A stretch of 51,747 bases of DNA from an uncultured Prevotella sp. Its GTDB lineage: Bacteria > Bacteroidota > Bacteroidia > Bacteroidales > Bacteroidaceae. Position 1 is the stretch's first letter; every line of letters begins with the position of its first letter. The DNA lies in assembly GCA_946409435.1 (NCBI GenBank), contig CAMJWJ010000005.1:1-51747 (forward strand). The letters are read 5' to 3'. Both the position numbers and the translations under genes were made by a program. Under the pieces are notes generated by a model, which worked only from the letters and a program-made list of their open reading frames with translations, was not told the origin of the DNA and searched no databases. This document shows positions 6,851-15,022 of the stretch, piece by piece.

Positions 6851-8341
6851 CTTTTTCTTTCCCTTCTTGGTCTTCACCTTGTCACTCGTGGTGTTGGCCA
6901 GCGAACGTACACAGCGGAAACCAATGTACGAACGGGGCTGGTTCTGATACTCGTACGAGCGCCAGGCAGAGCGGATATACGACTCAGGGTCTTTCCACGA
7001 ACCGCCACGTACGCTCTTCTTCTTCAGCCTGTAGGGGTCTTCCTTGGCGGCGTTGTAGCTCAGCTGTGGGTTGATGTCGTTCATGGCCTGCACACCAGCC
7101 TCGGTATAGATGGTGCTGCACCACTCAGCCACGTTGCCGGCCATGTCGTATAGTCCGTTGCTGTTGGCACTGTAGATGCCTGTGCGGCTGGTGATGAGGT
7201 TGCCGTCTTTGGTGTAGTTGCCGTTGTCGGGCTTGAAGTTGGCGTAGAAACAGCCGTTGCCGCTGGCCACGTCTTCATTGTCCCAAGGGAACTCGTTCTG
7301 GTCCTTGCCGCGGGCAGCATACTCCCACTCTGCCTCTGTCGGCAGGCGGTAGCGCTGCACATAGCGTGCTGCCGGACCCAGACCGCGCAGCAGGTACTCC
7401 GTGCGCCAGGCGCAGAAGGCGTTGGCCTGCTCCCACGTCACACCCACTACAGGATAGTCGTTATAGGATGCGTTAGAGAAGTAGTAGCGCATATAGCCCT
7501 CGTTCTCTGCATTGGGGAAGTCGTTCACCCAACAGGTCGTGTCGGGATAGATGTTTACGATGTAGGTGTTCAGGAAGTCATACGGACCAGTGTACTGACG
7601 GTTGATCGTCTCGCGGACAATCTTGCCTTCGTCGTTGATGTACGCCGTATCCTTGGAAATCCATATCTCCTCGTTGGGGTTAGGGCGTATGTCGGTATTG
7701 AGGATACGCTCTTCGGGGTCAGGGCGGTATTTGCGCTTGGCAGCCTCGGTGTAGTCGTAAATCTCGTAGCGGAAGTTCATCTGACGCCAGTCAAGCATCT
7801 TCTCGCCAGTGACGGGATTGGTGACATACAGGCTCTCGAAAGCACGCTGCTCGTCCTCGTTGGGCTTCTTGGGTAGCGCTTTCTTCCAGTTCAGGTGAGG
7901 CTTGATAGGGTCGCCGTTCTTGTCTTCTTCAATTTTGTAGGTCTCGTCGCCGCCGTATGCGGGGTCAGCCAGACGCTCGCGGAGAATGGAGTCGCGGACG
8001 TAGTTGACGAACTGGCGGTACATCGAGTTGGTCACCTCATGCTCGTCCATCCAGAATCCCTCGACGGAGATGTCACGTACGGGTGTCTGTTTGCCCCACA
8101 GCGAGTCCTGCTGCTCAATACCCATTTTCAAGTGGCCGCGCTTGATGAGCGTCATGCCGTAGGGTGCCGGTTCGCTGAAGGCACGACCGCTGACACCCGT
8201 TACCTCGCCGCCTGCAGACGACACATGCTTGCCGCCGAAACAGCTTGTCAGGAGAACGGTAACCAGGACCCACCCCCAAACCCTTCCGCACAGGAAGGGG
8301 CTATGGTTGGCCCCTGTCGTTGTTGCTATACTTCGCATCAT
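6848..8341 (-). CDS. gldK: type IX secretion lipoprotein GldK/PorK (SUMF1 fold)
   Basis: A 497-aa outer-membrane lipoprotein that forms the periplasmic T9SS ring with GldN. It has a long N-region and lipobox ending LLTSC (Cys34). The body is a formylglycine-generating-enzyme (SUMF1) fold, recognisable from EGFWMDEHEVTNSMYRQFV, RLPTEAEWEYAARG, NGLYDMAGNVAEWCST, SVRGGSWKDPESYIR and the terminal GFRCVRS. In GldK this fold is structural rather than catalytic. The start is placed at 8341 because GAGG lies 10 nt upstream; ATGs at 8362 and 8338 are alternatives. The C-terminus is a Lys-rich KTKKGKKK. It lies 50 nt after porP and 70 nt before gldL. Confidence 0.95.
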   Translation of the reverse strand: MMRSIATTTGANHSPFLCGRVWGWVLVTVLLTSCFGGKHVSSAGGEVTGVSGRAFSEPAPYGMTLIKRGHLKMGIEQQDSLWGKQTPVRDISVEGFWMDEHEVTNSMYRQFVNYVRDSILRERLADPAYGGDETYKIEEDKNGDPIKPHLNWKKALPKKPNEDEQRAFESLYVTNPVTGEKMLDWRQMNFRYEIYDYTEAAKRKYRPDPEERILNTDIRPNPNEEIWISKDTAYINDEGKIVRETINRQYTGPYDFLNTYIVNIYPDTTCWVNDFPNAENEGYMRYYFSNASYNDYPVVGVTWEQANAFCAWRTEYLLRGLGPAARYVQRYRLPTEAEWEYAARGKDQNEFPWDNEDVASGNGCFYANFKPDNGNYTKDGNLITSRTGIYSANSNGLYDMAGNVAEWCSTIYTEAGVQAMNDINPQLSYNAAKEDPYRLKKKSVRGGSWKDPESYIRSAWRSYEYQNQPRSYIGFRCVRSLANTTSDKVKTKKGKKK

Positions 8342-8391
8342 ATTACTTATCCTCATATACATATATATATTATCAGTACTATTCTTCTTCT

Positions 8392-9348
8392 TTAGAGCAG
8401 TCTTACGCTCTGGTGACGGTTACGCCCTTTCTTCTGAAAGTTCAGCTCTGTCTGGTAGCCCACAAACAGTTCGTGAGAACCGTTGCCAATCTTCAGCACC
8501 GAGGTGTAAAACTCGTAGCTGTAGCCCAGTGTCACGCCGTGGAAGTTGCCGCCGATGATTGCTGTCACGCTGTTAGTCGGACTGTAGGCCACGCCACCGT
8601 ACAGCATCTTGTTGTCGTGCGTGTACTTCAGCCGAGCTGTCACGTCAACCCTATAGGCCGTGCCGTCGTAGTGCGCCAACACAGAGGGATGTATTGTAAG
8701 AAACGGATTTCTCAGCTTAATATTGTATCCACCCGTCAAATAATACACTCGGCTGATGTCGTAGATGGTGCGGTCGCCAAGTTCCACGGTAGGTGCTGTG
8801 GCGTGCAGCACCGAGAATCCGGCATACCAGTTGCGGCGCTTGTAGTAGACACCGGCAGAGAGGTCGACCGTCATGCCCGTCTCGTCACCCTGTCCAAAGG
8901 CAGGGTCGCTTGACTGCTCCAGATCAAGGCCTGAGCCTTTGAACTTCTCGCTGAGCATACCGAGCTGTATGCCTACGCTGATAGTTCCCCCCAGCAGGTT
9001 GTGCTTGTAGGCGTACTGTAATGCCAGTTTCTGATGGGTGAAAAGACCTATCTGGTCGTTCATGAGCTGTAAACCCACGCCGTGATAGTTGTTCAGGAAG
9101 AAAAGCGGCATGTCGGCGCCGATGTACATGGTGCGTGGATTGTGCTCAAAGCCCGTCAGCGTCATGTCGTAGGCTCCAGTGATGTTAATCATCGATTCCT
9201 TTCCGACAGCAGCAGGGTTGAACGAAGGCTCCATTGCCCAGTAGTGGGCAAAGGACGGCTCTTGCTGGGCTTTTGCGCTGACAAGCACCTGCAAGGCAAT
9301 GACTAATATGGCGATTCTATGTTTAAACACTTTGTATATAACGGACAA
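8392..9348 (-). CDS. porP: type IX secretion outer-membrane protein PorP/SprF
   Basis: An approximately 315-aa outer-membrane beta-barrel of the PorP/SprF family, which associates with the GldK/N ring and with some secreted proteins. Family signature AQQEPSFAHYWAMEPSFNPAAVG follows the signal peptide; later strands (GLQLMNDQIGLFTHQKLALQYAYK, SAGVYYKRRNWYAGFSVLHAT) and the C-terminal strand VGYQTELNF also fit. There is no ATG start: the longest frame begins TTG at 9348, and GTG at 9330 leaves a compact signal peptide (FKHRIAILVIALQVLVSAKA). It lies only 26 nt after the DUF1537 kinase gene, leaving little room for its own promoter, so read-through from the sugar-acid genes is likely. Confidence 0.93.
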   Translation of the reverse strand: MSVIYKVFKHRIAILVIALQVLVSAKAQQEPSFAHYWAMEPSFNPAAVGKESMINITGAYDMTLTGFEHNPRTMYIGADMPLFFLNNYHGVGLQLMNDQIGLFTHQKLALQYAYKHNLLGGTISVGIQLGMLSEKFKGSGLDLEQSSDPAFGQGDETGMTVDLSAGVYYKRRNWYAGFSVLHATAPTVELGDRTIYDISRVYYLTGGYNIKLRNPFLTIHPSVLAHYDGTAYRVDVTARLKYTHDNKMLYGGVAYSPTNSVTAIIGGNFHGVTLGYSYEFYTSVLKIGNGSHELFVGYQTELNFQKKGRNRHQSVRLL

Positions 9349-9374
9349 CTGGCAATTTTATTGTGTCAATATGT

Positions 9375-10691
9375 TCAGAACTGTCCATTCCATGCATAGC
9401 TCCCAGGTTTCAGCGTCACTAAAGTACCGTTGTAGGCACTCATCTGTACCACGCCGGGGGCTATTTGGCACACGATATTAAACTGTGTCCAGCCGAGGGC
9501 GTGCAGCGTAGCCCATGCCGTGGCGCCACCCTCAATGATGAGGTGGTCTGGCAGTCGCTGTGCCATCAGTTGCTTGGTCTTTCGGGCCATGACGGAGCGC
9601 AGGTAGACGGCAGCATCCTTTCCTGTGCGGTGGCTATATGGCATCGTGAGAATCAGGCTATGCTTCTCCGGATAGGTGCTGGTGTCCCATAGGCTGATGT
9701 CCTCATTGCCGTCGTATATCTCGCGTGGCATCGGGGCTACGGGGATTCCCAGGTCAAGGAACTTGCTCTGTGTGCTGCCACAGAGAATGAGTGTGGACTG
9801 CGCCTTGTTGAAAAGGGGAGAGGGACTTCCCTGTCCGGCAGGAGAGGCACTTTCCTTTCTAAAAGGAGTGTGGTGCGAGGGTAACCTTTGCTCCAGTAAG
9901 GCAGCAAACAGGTCTGCGGCACCAGCGAAGAGCGTCTCTCCGTCGTCGTATGTAGCCACGACACGGCGTATGTCGTCGGCACACTCGACATCGGGCATGA
10001 TAATGCCTTTTGACTCGGCATCAGGGAAACGCTCGCGTAGCACCGACGTGGTGGCAGGGTATTCTGGATCGTAGCTGAATGCCGTCTGATGGAGTGGGAG
10101 AATCGTCCCCTCTCGCTGTGTAATATAATAGGTACCTGCGCGAATGATACGACCCTTTGAGGGGTTGGCTGGCAGGAATACTGTGCGCCTGAAACCTGCC
10201 CACTCCATGAGTGCTGTCAGTTCTGCAACGACATGGCCACGCAGGGCAGAGTCGGTCTTCTTGAAAATAAACAATGAGGAGTGAGAAATGAGAAATGCCA
10301 GGTGCTTCGTATAGGCAACGGCCTCGGATTCGGTCATGGAGCGGGTGTCGGTAGCTATGACGGTAGCGCGGGCGGTTGCGGTGGGTGGTGTGCCCGTGTT
10401 AGGGGCTAGAGCATTTGTGGGGGTTGCGACGGAGCCGCAACCTACGGCAAAACCACAGGTGAGAGAAGACTGCAGGCCTCGCTCAAAGGCGATGCCTGCT
10501 ATCTCGGCAGCTCCCGTGATGTCGTCGGCTATGACTATAATACTTTCTGCTTGTTGCTTACTTTTCACGGTTGGTTTTGTGCCTTCAGGTTGTTTACTTT
10601 TCACGGTTGGTTTTGTGCCTTCTGCCGGTTGTTTACTTTTCGCGGTTGTTCTTTCCTTTTCTGTAGATAGCCATGCGGGTGGCGTAGTCAA
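9375..10691 (-). CDS. four-carbon acid sugar kinase (DUF1537 family)
   Basis: A cytoplasmic kinase of the DtnK/OtnK family, which phosphorylates C4 sugar acids such as threonate or 2-oxo-tetronate. Visible are the N-terminal IIVIADDITGAAEIAG motif, RTVFLPANPSKGRIIRAGTYYI, STLILCGSTQSK and the C-terminal GGATAWATLHALGW nucleotide site. Family proteins normally begin at the IADD motif. Here the maximal ORF adds about 48 residues of KSKQ(P)EGTKPTV tandem repeat, starts with TTG and overlaps pdxA by 59 nt. GTG codons at 10604 and 10568 are alternative starts and there is no ATG. Further loops look inserted: one Pro/Thr/Ala-rich around 10366-10460, one encoded by 7-nt repeats at 10272-10297 (FLISHSSLFIF), one at about 9805-9880 (FRKESASPAGQGSPSPLF). 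The frame is intact. Confidence 0.88.
   Translation of the reverse strand: MTTPPAWLSTEKERTTAKSKQPAEGTKPTVKSKQPEGTKPTVKSKQQAESIIVIADDITGAAEIAGIAFERGLQSSLTCGFAVGCGSVATPTNALAPNTGTPPTATARATVIATDTRSMTESEAVAYTKHLAFLISHSSLFIFKKTDSALRGHVVAELTALMEWAGFRRTVFLPANPSKGRIIRAGTYYITQREGTILPLHQTAFSYDPEYPATTSVLRERFPDAESKGIIMPDVECADDIRRVVATYDDGETLFAGAADLFAALLEQRLPSHHTPFRKESASPAGQGSPSPLFNKAQSTLILCGSTQSKFLDLGIPVAPMPREIYDGNEDISLWDTSTYPEKHSLILTMPYSHRTGKDAAVYLRSVMARKTKQLMAQRLPDHLIIEGGATAWATLHALGWTQFNIVCQIAPGVVQMSAYNGTLVTLKPGSYAWNGQF
10272..10297 (-). repeat. in-frame heptanucleotide repeat within the DUF1537 kinase
   Basis: CAATGAG, GAGTGAG, AAATGAG, AAATGCC in 7-nt register on the plus strand, resembling GAATGAG/AAATGAT units of the nrdD-nrdG spacer. 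On the minus strand it is translated as FLISHSSL inside the kinase. Confidence 0.7.
10422..10442. repeat. small perfect hairpin inside the DUF1537 coding sequence
   Basis: GGTTGCG and CGCAACC are perfect inverted arms around a 7-nt loop, within the Pro/Thr/Ala-rich segment that lacks an obvious place in the kinase fold. It may mark an inserted palindromic repeat. Confidence 0.5.
10551..10640 (-). repeat. 39-bp tandem repeat at the pdxA/DUF1537 kinase junction
   Basis: About 2.3 copies of a 39-bp unit (core TTACTTTTCACGGTTGGTTT) cover the 5' end of the kinase ORF and reach the 3' end of pdxA. The length is a multiple of three, so the kinase frame reads through as KSKQP(A)EGTKPTV repeats. Confidence 0.85.
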
Positions 10692-11679
10692 TCGACAGCG
10701 TCATGGCTGAGTCGTTGGCAATGTCCTTGCCTGCAACGTCGAAGGCGGTGCCGTGGTCTACAGAGACACGGATGATGGGTAGTCCTAACGTGATGTTCAC
10801 ACCACTGGCAGAATCCATCTTGCCCGTCTCCTTGTTCCAATTGAAGGCACACACCTTCAAGGGAATATGTCCCTGGTCGTGATACATGGCGACACAGCCG
10901 TCGAACTGTCCGCACTTGGCTTTGGCAAAGATACTGTCAGGTGGCACGGGGCCGTCGACGTTGAAGCCACGCTGACGAAGTTCGTCAATGGCAGGTATAA
11001 TCTCCTGTGCCTCCTCCCAGCCAAACATGCCGTTCTCACTGCTGTGAGGGTTTAGACCAGCCACTCCGATGTGCGGATGCTCTATGCCAAACTGCCGGCA
11101 TGCATCGTCGATGAGTTCCACACACTCGATGACGCGGTCTTTCTTCACCAAGTCACAGGCTTTCCTCAGTGGTACGTGGGTAGAGACGTGGATGACGCGG
11201 ATGTTCTCGTCGGCCAGCATCATGGCATACTTCTTCGTATTCGTGAAGGTGGCATAGATTTCCGTATGTCCGTCGTAGTGGTGTCCGGCGAGGTTCAGTG
11301 CTTCCTTGTTTAATGGTGCCGTCACTGTGCCGTCTACCTCGTCGGCCATGGCCAGTTCGATGGCTTTCTTGATATACTGGAACGCCGCATTGCCGCATTG
11401 TGCCTGTACTTTACCAAACTCAAACGTCGCAAGGTCCACGCATTTGAGATCGATGACGTCGATGGTGCCATGTTCAAACTTGGCATCCTTGACCTGCTGT
11501 ATGGCATTTACCTGCAGGCTGAAGCCTAACAGCTGAATGGCCTGCTGCATGATGGCAGCGTCGCCCGTAACGACGGGGCGGCATTTCTCGTAAGTCTCTT
11601 TGCGGTTGAGGGCGCGCACCGTAATTTCTGGGCCTATGCCAGCGGGGTCGCCCATGGTGATGGCTAATATGGGTTTCAT
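10633..11679 (-). CDS. pdxA: PdxA-type 4-phospho-hydroxyacid dehydrogenase
   Basis: A 348-aa NAD-dependent dehydrogenase/decarboxylase of the PdxA family. Motifs: ITMGDPAGIGPEI at the N-terminus, metal-ligand regions HYDGHTEIYA, MYHDQGHIPLKV and SVDHGTAFDVAGK. True PdxA oxidises 4-phosphohydroxy-threonine in vitamin B6 synthesis; PdxA2 paralogues act on D-threonate-4-phosphate or related C4 acid phosphates. The neighbour is a DUF1537 kinase and no other B6 gene is in the window, so the catabolic role is the better inference, though sequence alone does not separate the two. It lies 51 nt after the iron alcohol dehydrogenase on the same strand, and its C-terminus runs into a 39-bp tandem repeat. 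Confidence 0.9.
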   Translation of the reverse strand: MKPILAITMGDPAGIGPEITVRALNRKETYEKCRPVVTGDAAIMQQAIQLLGFSLQVNAIQQVKDAKFEHGTIDVIDLKCVDLATFEFGKVQAQCGNAAFQYIKKAIELAMADEVDGTVTAPLNKEALNLAGHHYDGHTEIYATFTNTKKYAMMLADENIRVIHVSTHVPLRKACDLVKKDRVIECVELIDDACRQFGIEHPHIGVAGLNPHSSENGMFGWEEAQEIIPAIDELRQRGFNVDGPVPPDSIFAKAKCGQFDGCVAMYHDQGHIPLKVCAFNWNKETGKMDSASGVNITLGLPIIRVSVDHGTAFDVAGKDIANDSAMTLSIDYATRMAIYRKGKNNREK

Positions 11680-11730
11680 GTTCCTTTATTTCTTTATGAT
11701 GTTTGTGCTATCGCTATATCGTTATGCCGG

Positions 11731-12876
11731 TTAATATAATGAATTATAGATATCGCGAGCATCTTGCTCGGTGACTGGTCTCGGGTTGTTTTTCAGTAGG
11801 CGTTGCACCTCCATGGCAGCCTTGGCCATGTCGTCGACGGCTGTCTGAGGGATGCCCAGGTTGGCCAGTCTCTTGGGTATGCCGACGGTGTCGGCCAACT
11901 GGTAGATGAAGTTGATACCGGCAGCAGCCGTCTCGTCGGCACTGCTGCCTGGCGTCACGCCACAGGCCACGGCCACGTCGGCGTAACGCTCCGGACAGGC
12001 TGGTTGGTTGAACTTCATGACCGGTGGCAGCAGGATGGCGTTTGACAGACCATGAGGTATGTGGAACTCACCGCCGAGTGGGTAAGACAGGGCGTGAACG
12101 GCTGCCGTGTTGACAGGTCCGAGGCACAGTCCGCCGTATAGCGAGCCTAATGCCAGAGCCTCGCGGGCATCCCGGTCGTCGCCGTTCTTGACGGCACGCA
12201 CCAAATTGGCAGCAATCAGCTGAATGCCCTTCAGTGCATAGATGTCCACGGCCGGGTGGGCAAATCGGTTGGTGTAGGCTTCAATGCAGTGTGTCAGTGC
12301 ATCCATGCCTGTGTCGGCCGTCACCTTGGCGGGTACCGTCCATGTCAGTTTTGGGTCGACGTATGCAGCGTCGGCTATCAGGTAGGGTGATACGATGCCT
12401 TTCTTCAGGTGGTCGCGCTCGTCCAGGAGTATGGCGTTGGGCGACACCTCGCTGCCCGTGCCAGCTGTTGTGGGCAGACAAGCAAACCAAAGGCCCTTCT
12501 GTCTTACGAAACCTGTACCGAAGCAGTCCTCGGCCTCTTGGTCGCTGTTGATGAAGGCTGCCACAAGCTTAGTGACGTCGAGCACACTGCCGCCTCCTAT
12601 GCCCACCACGCTGTCGGCGCCGAAGGTGCGAGCCATCTCCAGGATGGCCTTGAAGTCACCTACCGTCGGTTCGGCAAGGATGTTCTGGCATGTCTCAATG
12701 GCGACGCCGCTTTCCTTTAGCCTTGTCAGGGCTGGTTCGATGAGTGGTACGATGGGAGGTGCTGTCAGCACAAACAGCCGCTGATGGCCTGACATCTTAT
12801 AGTCTTCAACTAACGTGTCTATGCAGCCTGTTCCGAAGACAATTTTCTGGGGCTGCAGGAGTGTGATTGCTTTCAT
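11731..12876 (-). CDS. iron-containing alcohol dehydrogenase (group III)
   Basis: A 381-aa NAD(P)-dependent cytoplasmic dehydrogenase. Features: N-terminal Rossmann-like half with the GIGGGSVLDVTK pyrophosphate loop (about 92-103), PTTAGTGSEVSPNAI, then the helical half with metal-binding DALTHCIEAYTN and HALSYPLGGEFHIPHG. Length is normal. It is the first gene of the minus-strand run into pdxA and the DUF1537 kinase, so a role in oxidising or reducing a C4 sugar-acid or hydroxy-acid intermediate is likely, but the substrate cannot be read from sequence. It is only distantly similar to the BDH-type enzyme at 26440-27627. Confidence 0.92.
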   Translation of the reverse strand: MKAITLLQPQKIVFGTGCIDTLVEDYKMSGHQRLFVLTAPPIVPLIEPALTRLKESGVAIETCQNILAEPTVGDFKAILEMARTFGADSVVGIGGGSVLDVTKLVAAFINSDQEAEDCFGTGFVRQKGLWFACLPTTAGTGSEVSPNAILLDERDHLKKGIVSPYLIADAAYVDPKLTWTVPAKVTADTGMDALTHCIEAYTNRFAHPAVDIYALKGIQLIAANLVRAVKNGDDRDAREALALGSLYGGLCLGPVNTAAVHALSYPLGGEFHIPHGLSNAILLPPVMKFNQPACPERYADVAVACGVTPGSSADETAAAGINFIYQLADTVGIPKRLANLGIPQTAVDDMAKAAMEVQRLLKNNPRPVTEQDARDIYNSLY

Positions 12877-12984
12877 AATATTTACCTATTATTATATTTA
12901 ATGACGTTTCTCCTCCCGTTTTGTCATCTTCTGCCGACAATCTTCTATTGATATTACATCCCTGTTAAAAAAAATGTCTAAATA

Positions 12985-13016
12985 TTTGGAAGAAATAGAA
13001 TTATTGCTTACCTTTG
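12985..13016 (+). promoter_or_regulatory. Bacteroidetes-type promoter of the caspase/CsgG-like operon
   Basis: TTTG at 12985-12988 and TACCTTTG at 13009-13016, 20 nt apart, match the consensus well. A start near 13023 leaves a leader of about 27 nt before the ATG at 13050. Confidence 0.8.
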
Positions 13017-13049
13017 CCCATTATTACCTTTCGTCAACAATATTAGGAA

Positions 13050-14018
13050 ATGAATAGATTACTACTTTTGCTAATCCTTGTAAGTGTGGCTGTGCTTGGA
13101 AAAGCCCAGGAAAATTTGGATACTTACGTGCCAGTGACTGACGAGCAAGCGTCGGACACATATGCCGTCATCATTGCCAACGAACACTATGAGTTTGAGG
13201 TTCCTGTGCCCTATGCACTCAACGATGGCGCTATCTTCAAGCGCTATTTGGAGAAGACATTGGGCGTGCCCGACAAGAACATCCGCTTCGTGCCTGATGC
13301 TACGCTTAACAAGATGCGACGCAACCTTCAGTGGCTCAGCGATATGGTGAGTGTGACCGATGGCCATTCGCGAGTCATCGTCTACTACAGTGGCCACGGC
13401 ATGCCTGACGAGGAAAGCAAGAGTGCCTACCTGTTGCCAGTCGATGGGTACAGCACTGATACACGCAGCGGTGTGAGCACTTCTGACTTCTACAAGTTGC
13501 TTGGCAGCATGAAGACTCGTCAGACGCTGGTGTTCCTCGATGCCTGTTTCAGTGGTGCCAAGCGTGAGGGCGGCATGATGCAGCAGGCGCGAGGTGTGGC
13601 CATCAAGGTGAAGAATACGCCTGTGGCTTCCGACAACATGGTCGTGTTCTCGGCAGCAACAGGCGACGAGACCGCCTGGCCCCTGAAGGATAAAGAGCAT
13701 GGTTTGTTCACCTATTACGTGCTACAGCAGCTTAACGAGCATAACGGTTGTGTGTCACTTGGTGACCTGACCGACAAGGTGATGGCTGAGGTGAAGCTGG
13801 TGTCTATGCGTGAGAATGGCAAGATGCAGACCCCCACCGTTGTTGCACCTCAGGGGTCGACGGGCTGGCGCGACTGGATGTTTGTGTCGGAGCCCGCCAA
13901 GTGCTACGAGACGATGCCGAAACCTAAGTTCACTACGGTTGCCCCTGCCGCAGCTGGCTCTGAGAAGGAGGATACTCAAGGCAAGCCTCACCCTAAAACG
14001 TTCCTAAGACGCAGATAA
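13050..14018 (+). CDS. secreted caspase-fold peptidase (C14 family)
   Basis: A 322-aa protein with a signal peptide (MNRLLLLLILVSVAVLGKAQ), so it acts outside the cytoplasm. The metacaspase/caspase fold is clear: YAVIIANEHYEFEVPVPYALNDG, the His motif VYYSGHG (His116), FLDACFSGA with the Cys nucleophile (Cys166), and a later FSAATGDETAWPLKDKEHGLFTYYVL segment typical of bacterial C14 peptidases. Both catalytic residues are present, so it should be an active cysteine peptidase, probably with Arg/Lys or Asp preference (unknown). The C-terminal 40 residues are low complexity. The stop is 26 nt before a CsgG-like gene, indicating one operon with its own promoter, placed inside a sugar-acid gene region on the opposite strand. 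Confidence 0.92.
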   Translation: MNRLLLLLILVSVAVLGKAQENLDTYVPVTDEQASDTYAVIIANEHYEFEVPVPYALNDGAIFKRYLEKTLGVPDKNIRFVPDATLNKMRRNLQWLSDMVSVTDGHSRVIVYYSGHGMPDEESKSAYLLPVDGYSTDTRSGVSTSDFYKLLGSMKTRQTLVFLDACFSGAKREGGMMQQARGVAIKVKNTPVASDNMVVFSAATGDETAWPLKDKEHGLFTYYVLQQLNEHNGCVSLGDLTDKVMAEVKLVSMRENGKMQTPTVVAPQGSTGWRDWMFVSEPAKCYETMPKPKFTTVAPAAAGSEKEDTQGKPHPKTFLRRR

Positions 14019-14044
14019 CAAGAATAACATTAAGTAATCAAAAA

Positions 14045-14887
14045 ATGAGAAAAATGATGATTGTGGCAGCACTATTGCTGTCGGTGCTACCTATTGTGGC
14101 ACAAGAAGACAAGCCCAACGTGTTGGTTGAGGCTTTTGTGAACAAGAGTAATGCCAGTAATGTGGCCTGTAACAACCTCAGACAAGAGATTATGGCTGGA
14201 CTGACCGACACTGAGCGACTCACCATAGTAGATGCTTCGCTCGTCAGCGATCTGCCGGCGGCAAAGAACGACCGCTTGGTAGCGTTGGGTGATATGGGCA
14301 TTCAGTACTATATTGAAGGAACACTCAACTCGATTGATACGAAGAAGACGCAGTCGACCAGTGGTGGAAAGACCACTACGCAGTATGAGGCCACCATCAA
14401 TTACACGCTCACCGTCATTGACGTTGCATCTGGTGTCATCAAGACGACGGAAACCTACAAGGACTCCTACTTGGTAGGTGCCACACAGGATGAGGCCATC
14501 CTCAAGTCTATCGAGTATGCCAAGAAGCGCATGAAGCGCTTTGTCGACGAGAACTTCAAGGTGGAAGCCGTCATCAAGGCGCTTGACGAGGTTGACAAGA
14601 AGGGCGTAAAGAGCTGCTATATTTCTGTTGGTTCCAATCTTGGCATTATCAAGGGGCAGATCTTCGAGGTGTTCAGCAAGATTGAGATTGCAGGCGAGAT
14701 GATCGACAAGAAGATTGCCGAGCTGAAGGCCGAGGAGGTGCTGAGTGGCACGCTGACGAAGTGCTCGGTCAAGAGCGGTGGTGCTGAGATCAAGTCTTGC
14801 TTCGAGAAGAAGATAGTGATGAAGGTAGTCACACGCGCCAAGAAGCCCGGTGCTCTTGAGCGACTGAACAATGCCTTGGGCATTTAG
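14045..14887 (+). CDS. CsgG-like periplasmic protein
   Basis: A 280-aa protein with signal peptide (MRKMMIVAALLLSVLPIVAQ) and no lipobox Cys. The first half resembles the CsgG/LpoB-type alpha-beta fold: KPNVLVEAFVNKSNASNV, a LRQEIMAGLTDTERLTIVDAS helix-strand, then YYIEGTLNSI and TINYTLTVIDVASGVIKTTETY. The C-terminal third (VGSNLGIIKGQIFEVF, KIAELKAEEVLSGTLTKCSVKSGG) looks like a small beta domain that recurs at the end of such Bacteroidetes proteins. No pore-forming residues can be identified. It is co-transcribed with the caspase-fold peptidase, so the two may act together in the envelope; partner and substrate are unknown. Confidence 0.8.
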   Translation: MRKMMIVAALLLSVLPIVAQEDKPNVLVEAFVNKSNASNVACNNLRQEIMAGLTDTERLTIVDASLVSDLPAAKNDRLVALGDMGIQYYIEGTLNSIDTKKTQSTSGGKTTTQYEATINYTLTVIDVASGVIKTTETYKDSYLVGATQDEAILKSIEYAKKRMKRFVDENFKVEAVIKALDEVDKKGVKSCYISVGSNLGIIKGQIFEVFSKIEIAGEMIDKKIAELKAEEVLSGTLTKCSVKSGGAEIKSCFEKKIVMKVVTRAKKPGALERLNNALGI

Positions 14888-14908
14888 CAATACATAGGTA
14901 ACACACAG

Positions 14909-14948
14909 CATAAGCGGGTCATTCATGAAGTTGAGTGACCCGCTTATG
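14909..14948. terminator. hairpin terminator after the CsgG-like gene
   Basis: Perfect 13-bp arms CATAAGCGGGTCA and TGACCCGCTTATG with a 14-nt loop. No long T tract follows, but the stem is strong and placed 21 nt after the stop. Confidence 0.7.
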
Positions 14949-14955
14949 ATATAGT

Positions 14956-15017
14956 GAATTATGAACTATGAATTATGAACTATGAACTATGAACTGTGAA
15001 CTATGAACTGTGAACTA
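14956..15017. repeat. heptanucleotide array GAAYTRT downstream of the symporter gene
   Basis: Eight clean 7-nt units (GAATTAT, GAACTAT, GAACTGT variants) and a partial ninth, without any register slip. It ends 5 nt before the symporter stop (minus strand, 15023) and touches the terminator hairpin on the other side. The reverse complement of the same unit forms the metH-metF array at 45169-45273. Confidence 0.92.
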
Positions 15018-15022
15018 AACCA

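Noticed and set aside
14956-15017. Heptamer arrays considered as CRISPR arrays
   Set aside because: There are no spacers; the units follow one another without unique sequence, and no cas genes are in the window.
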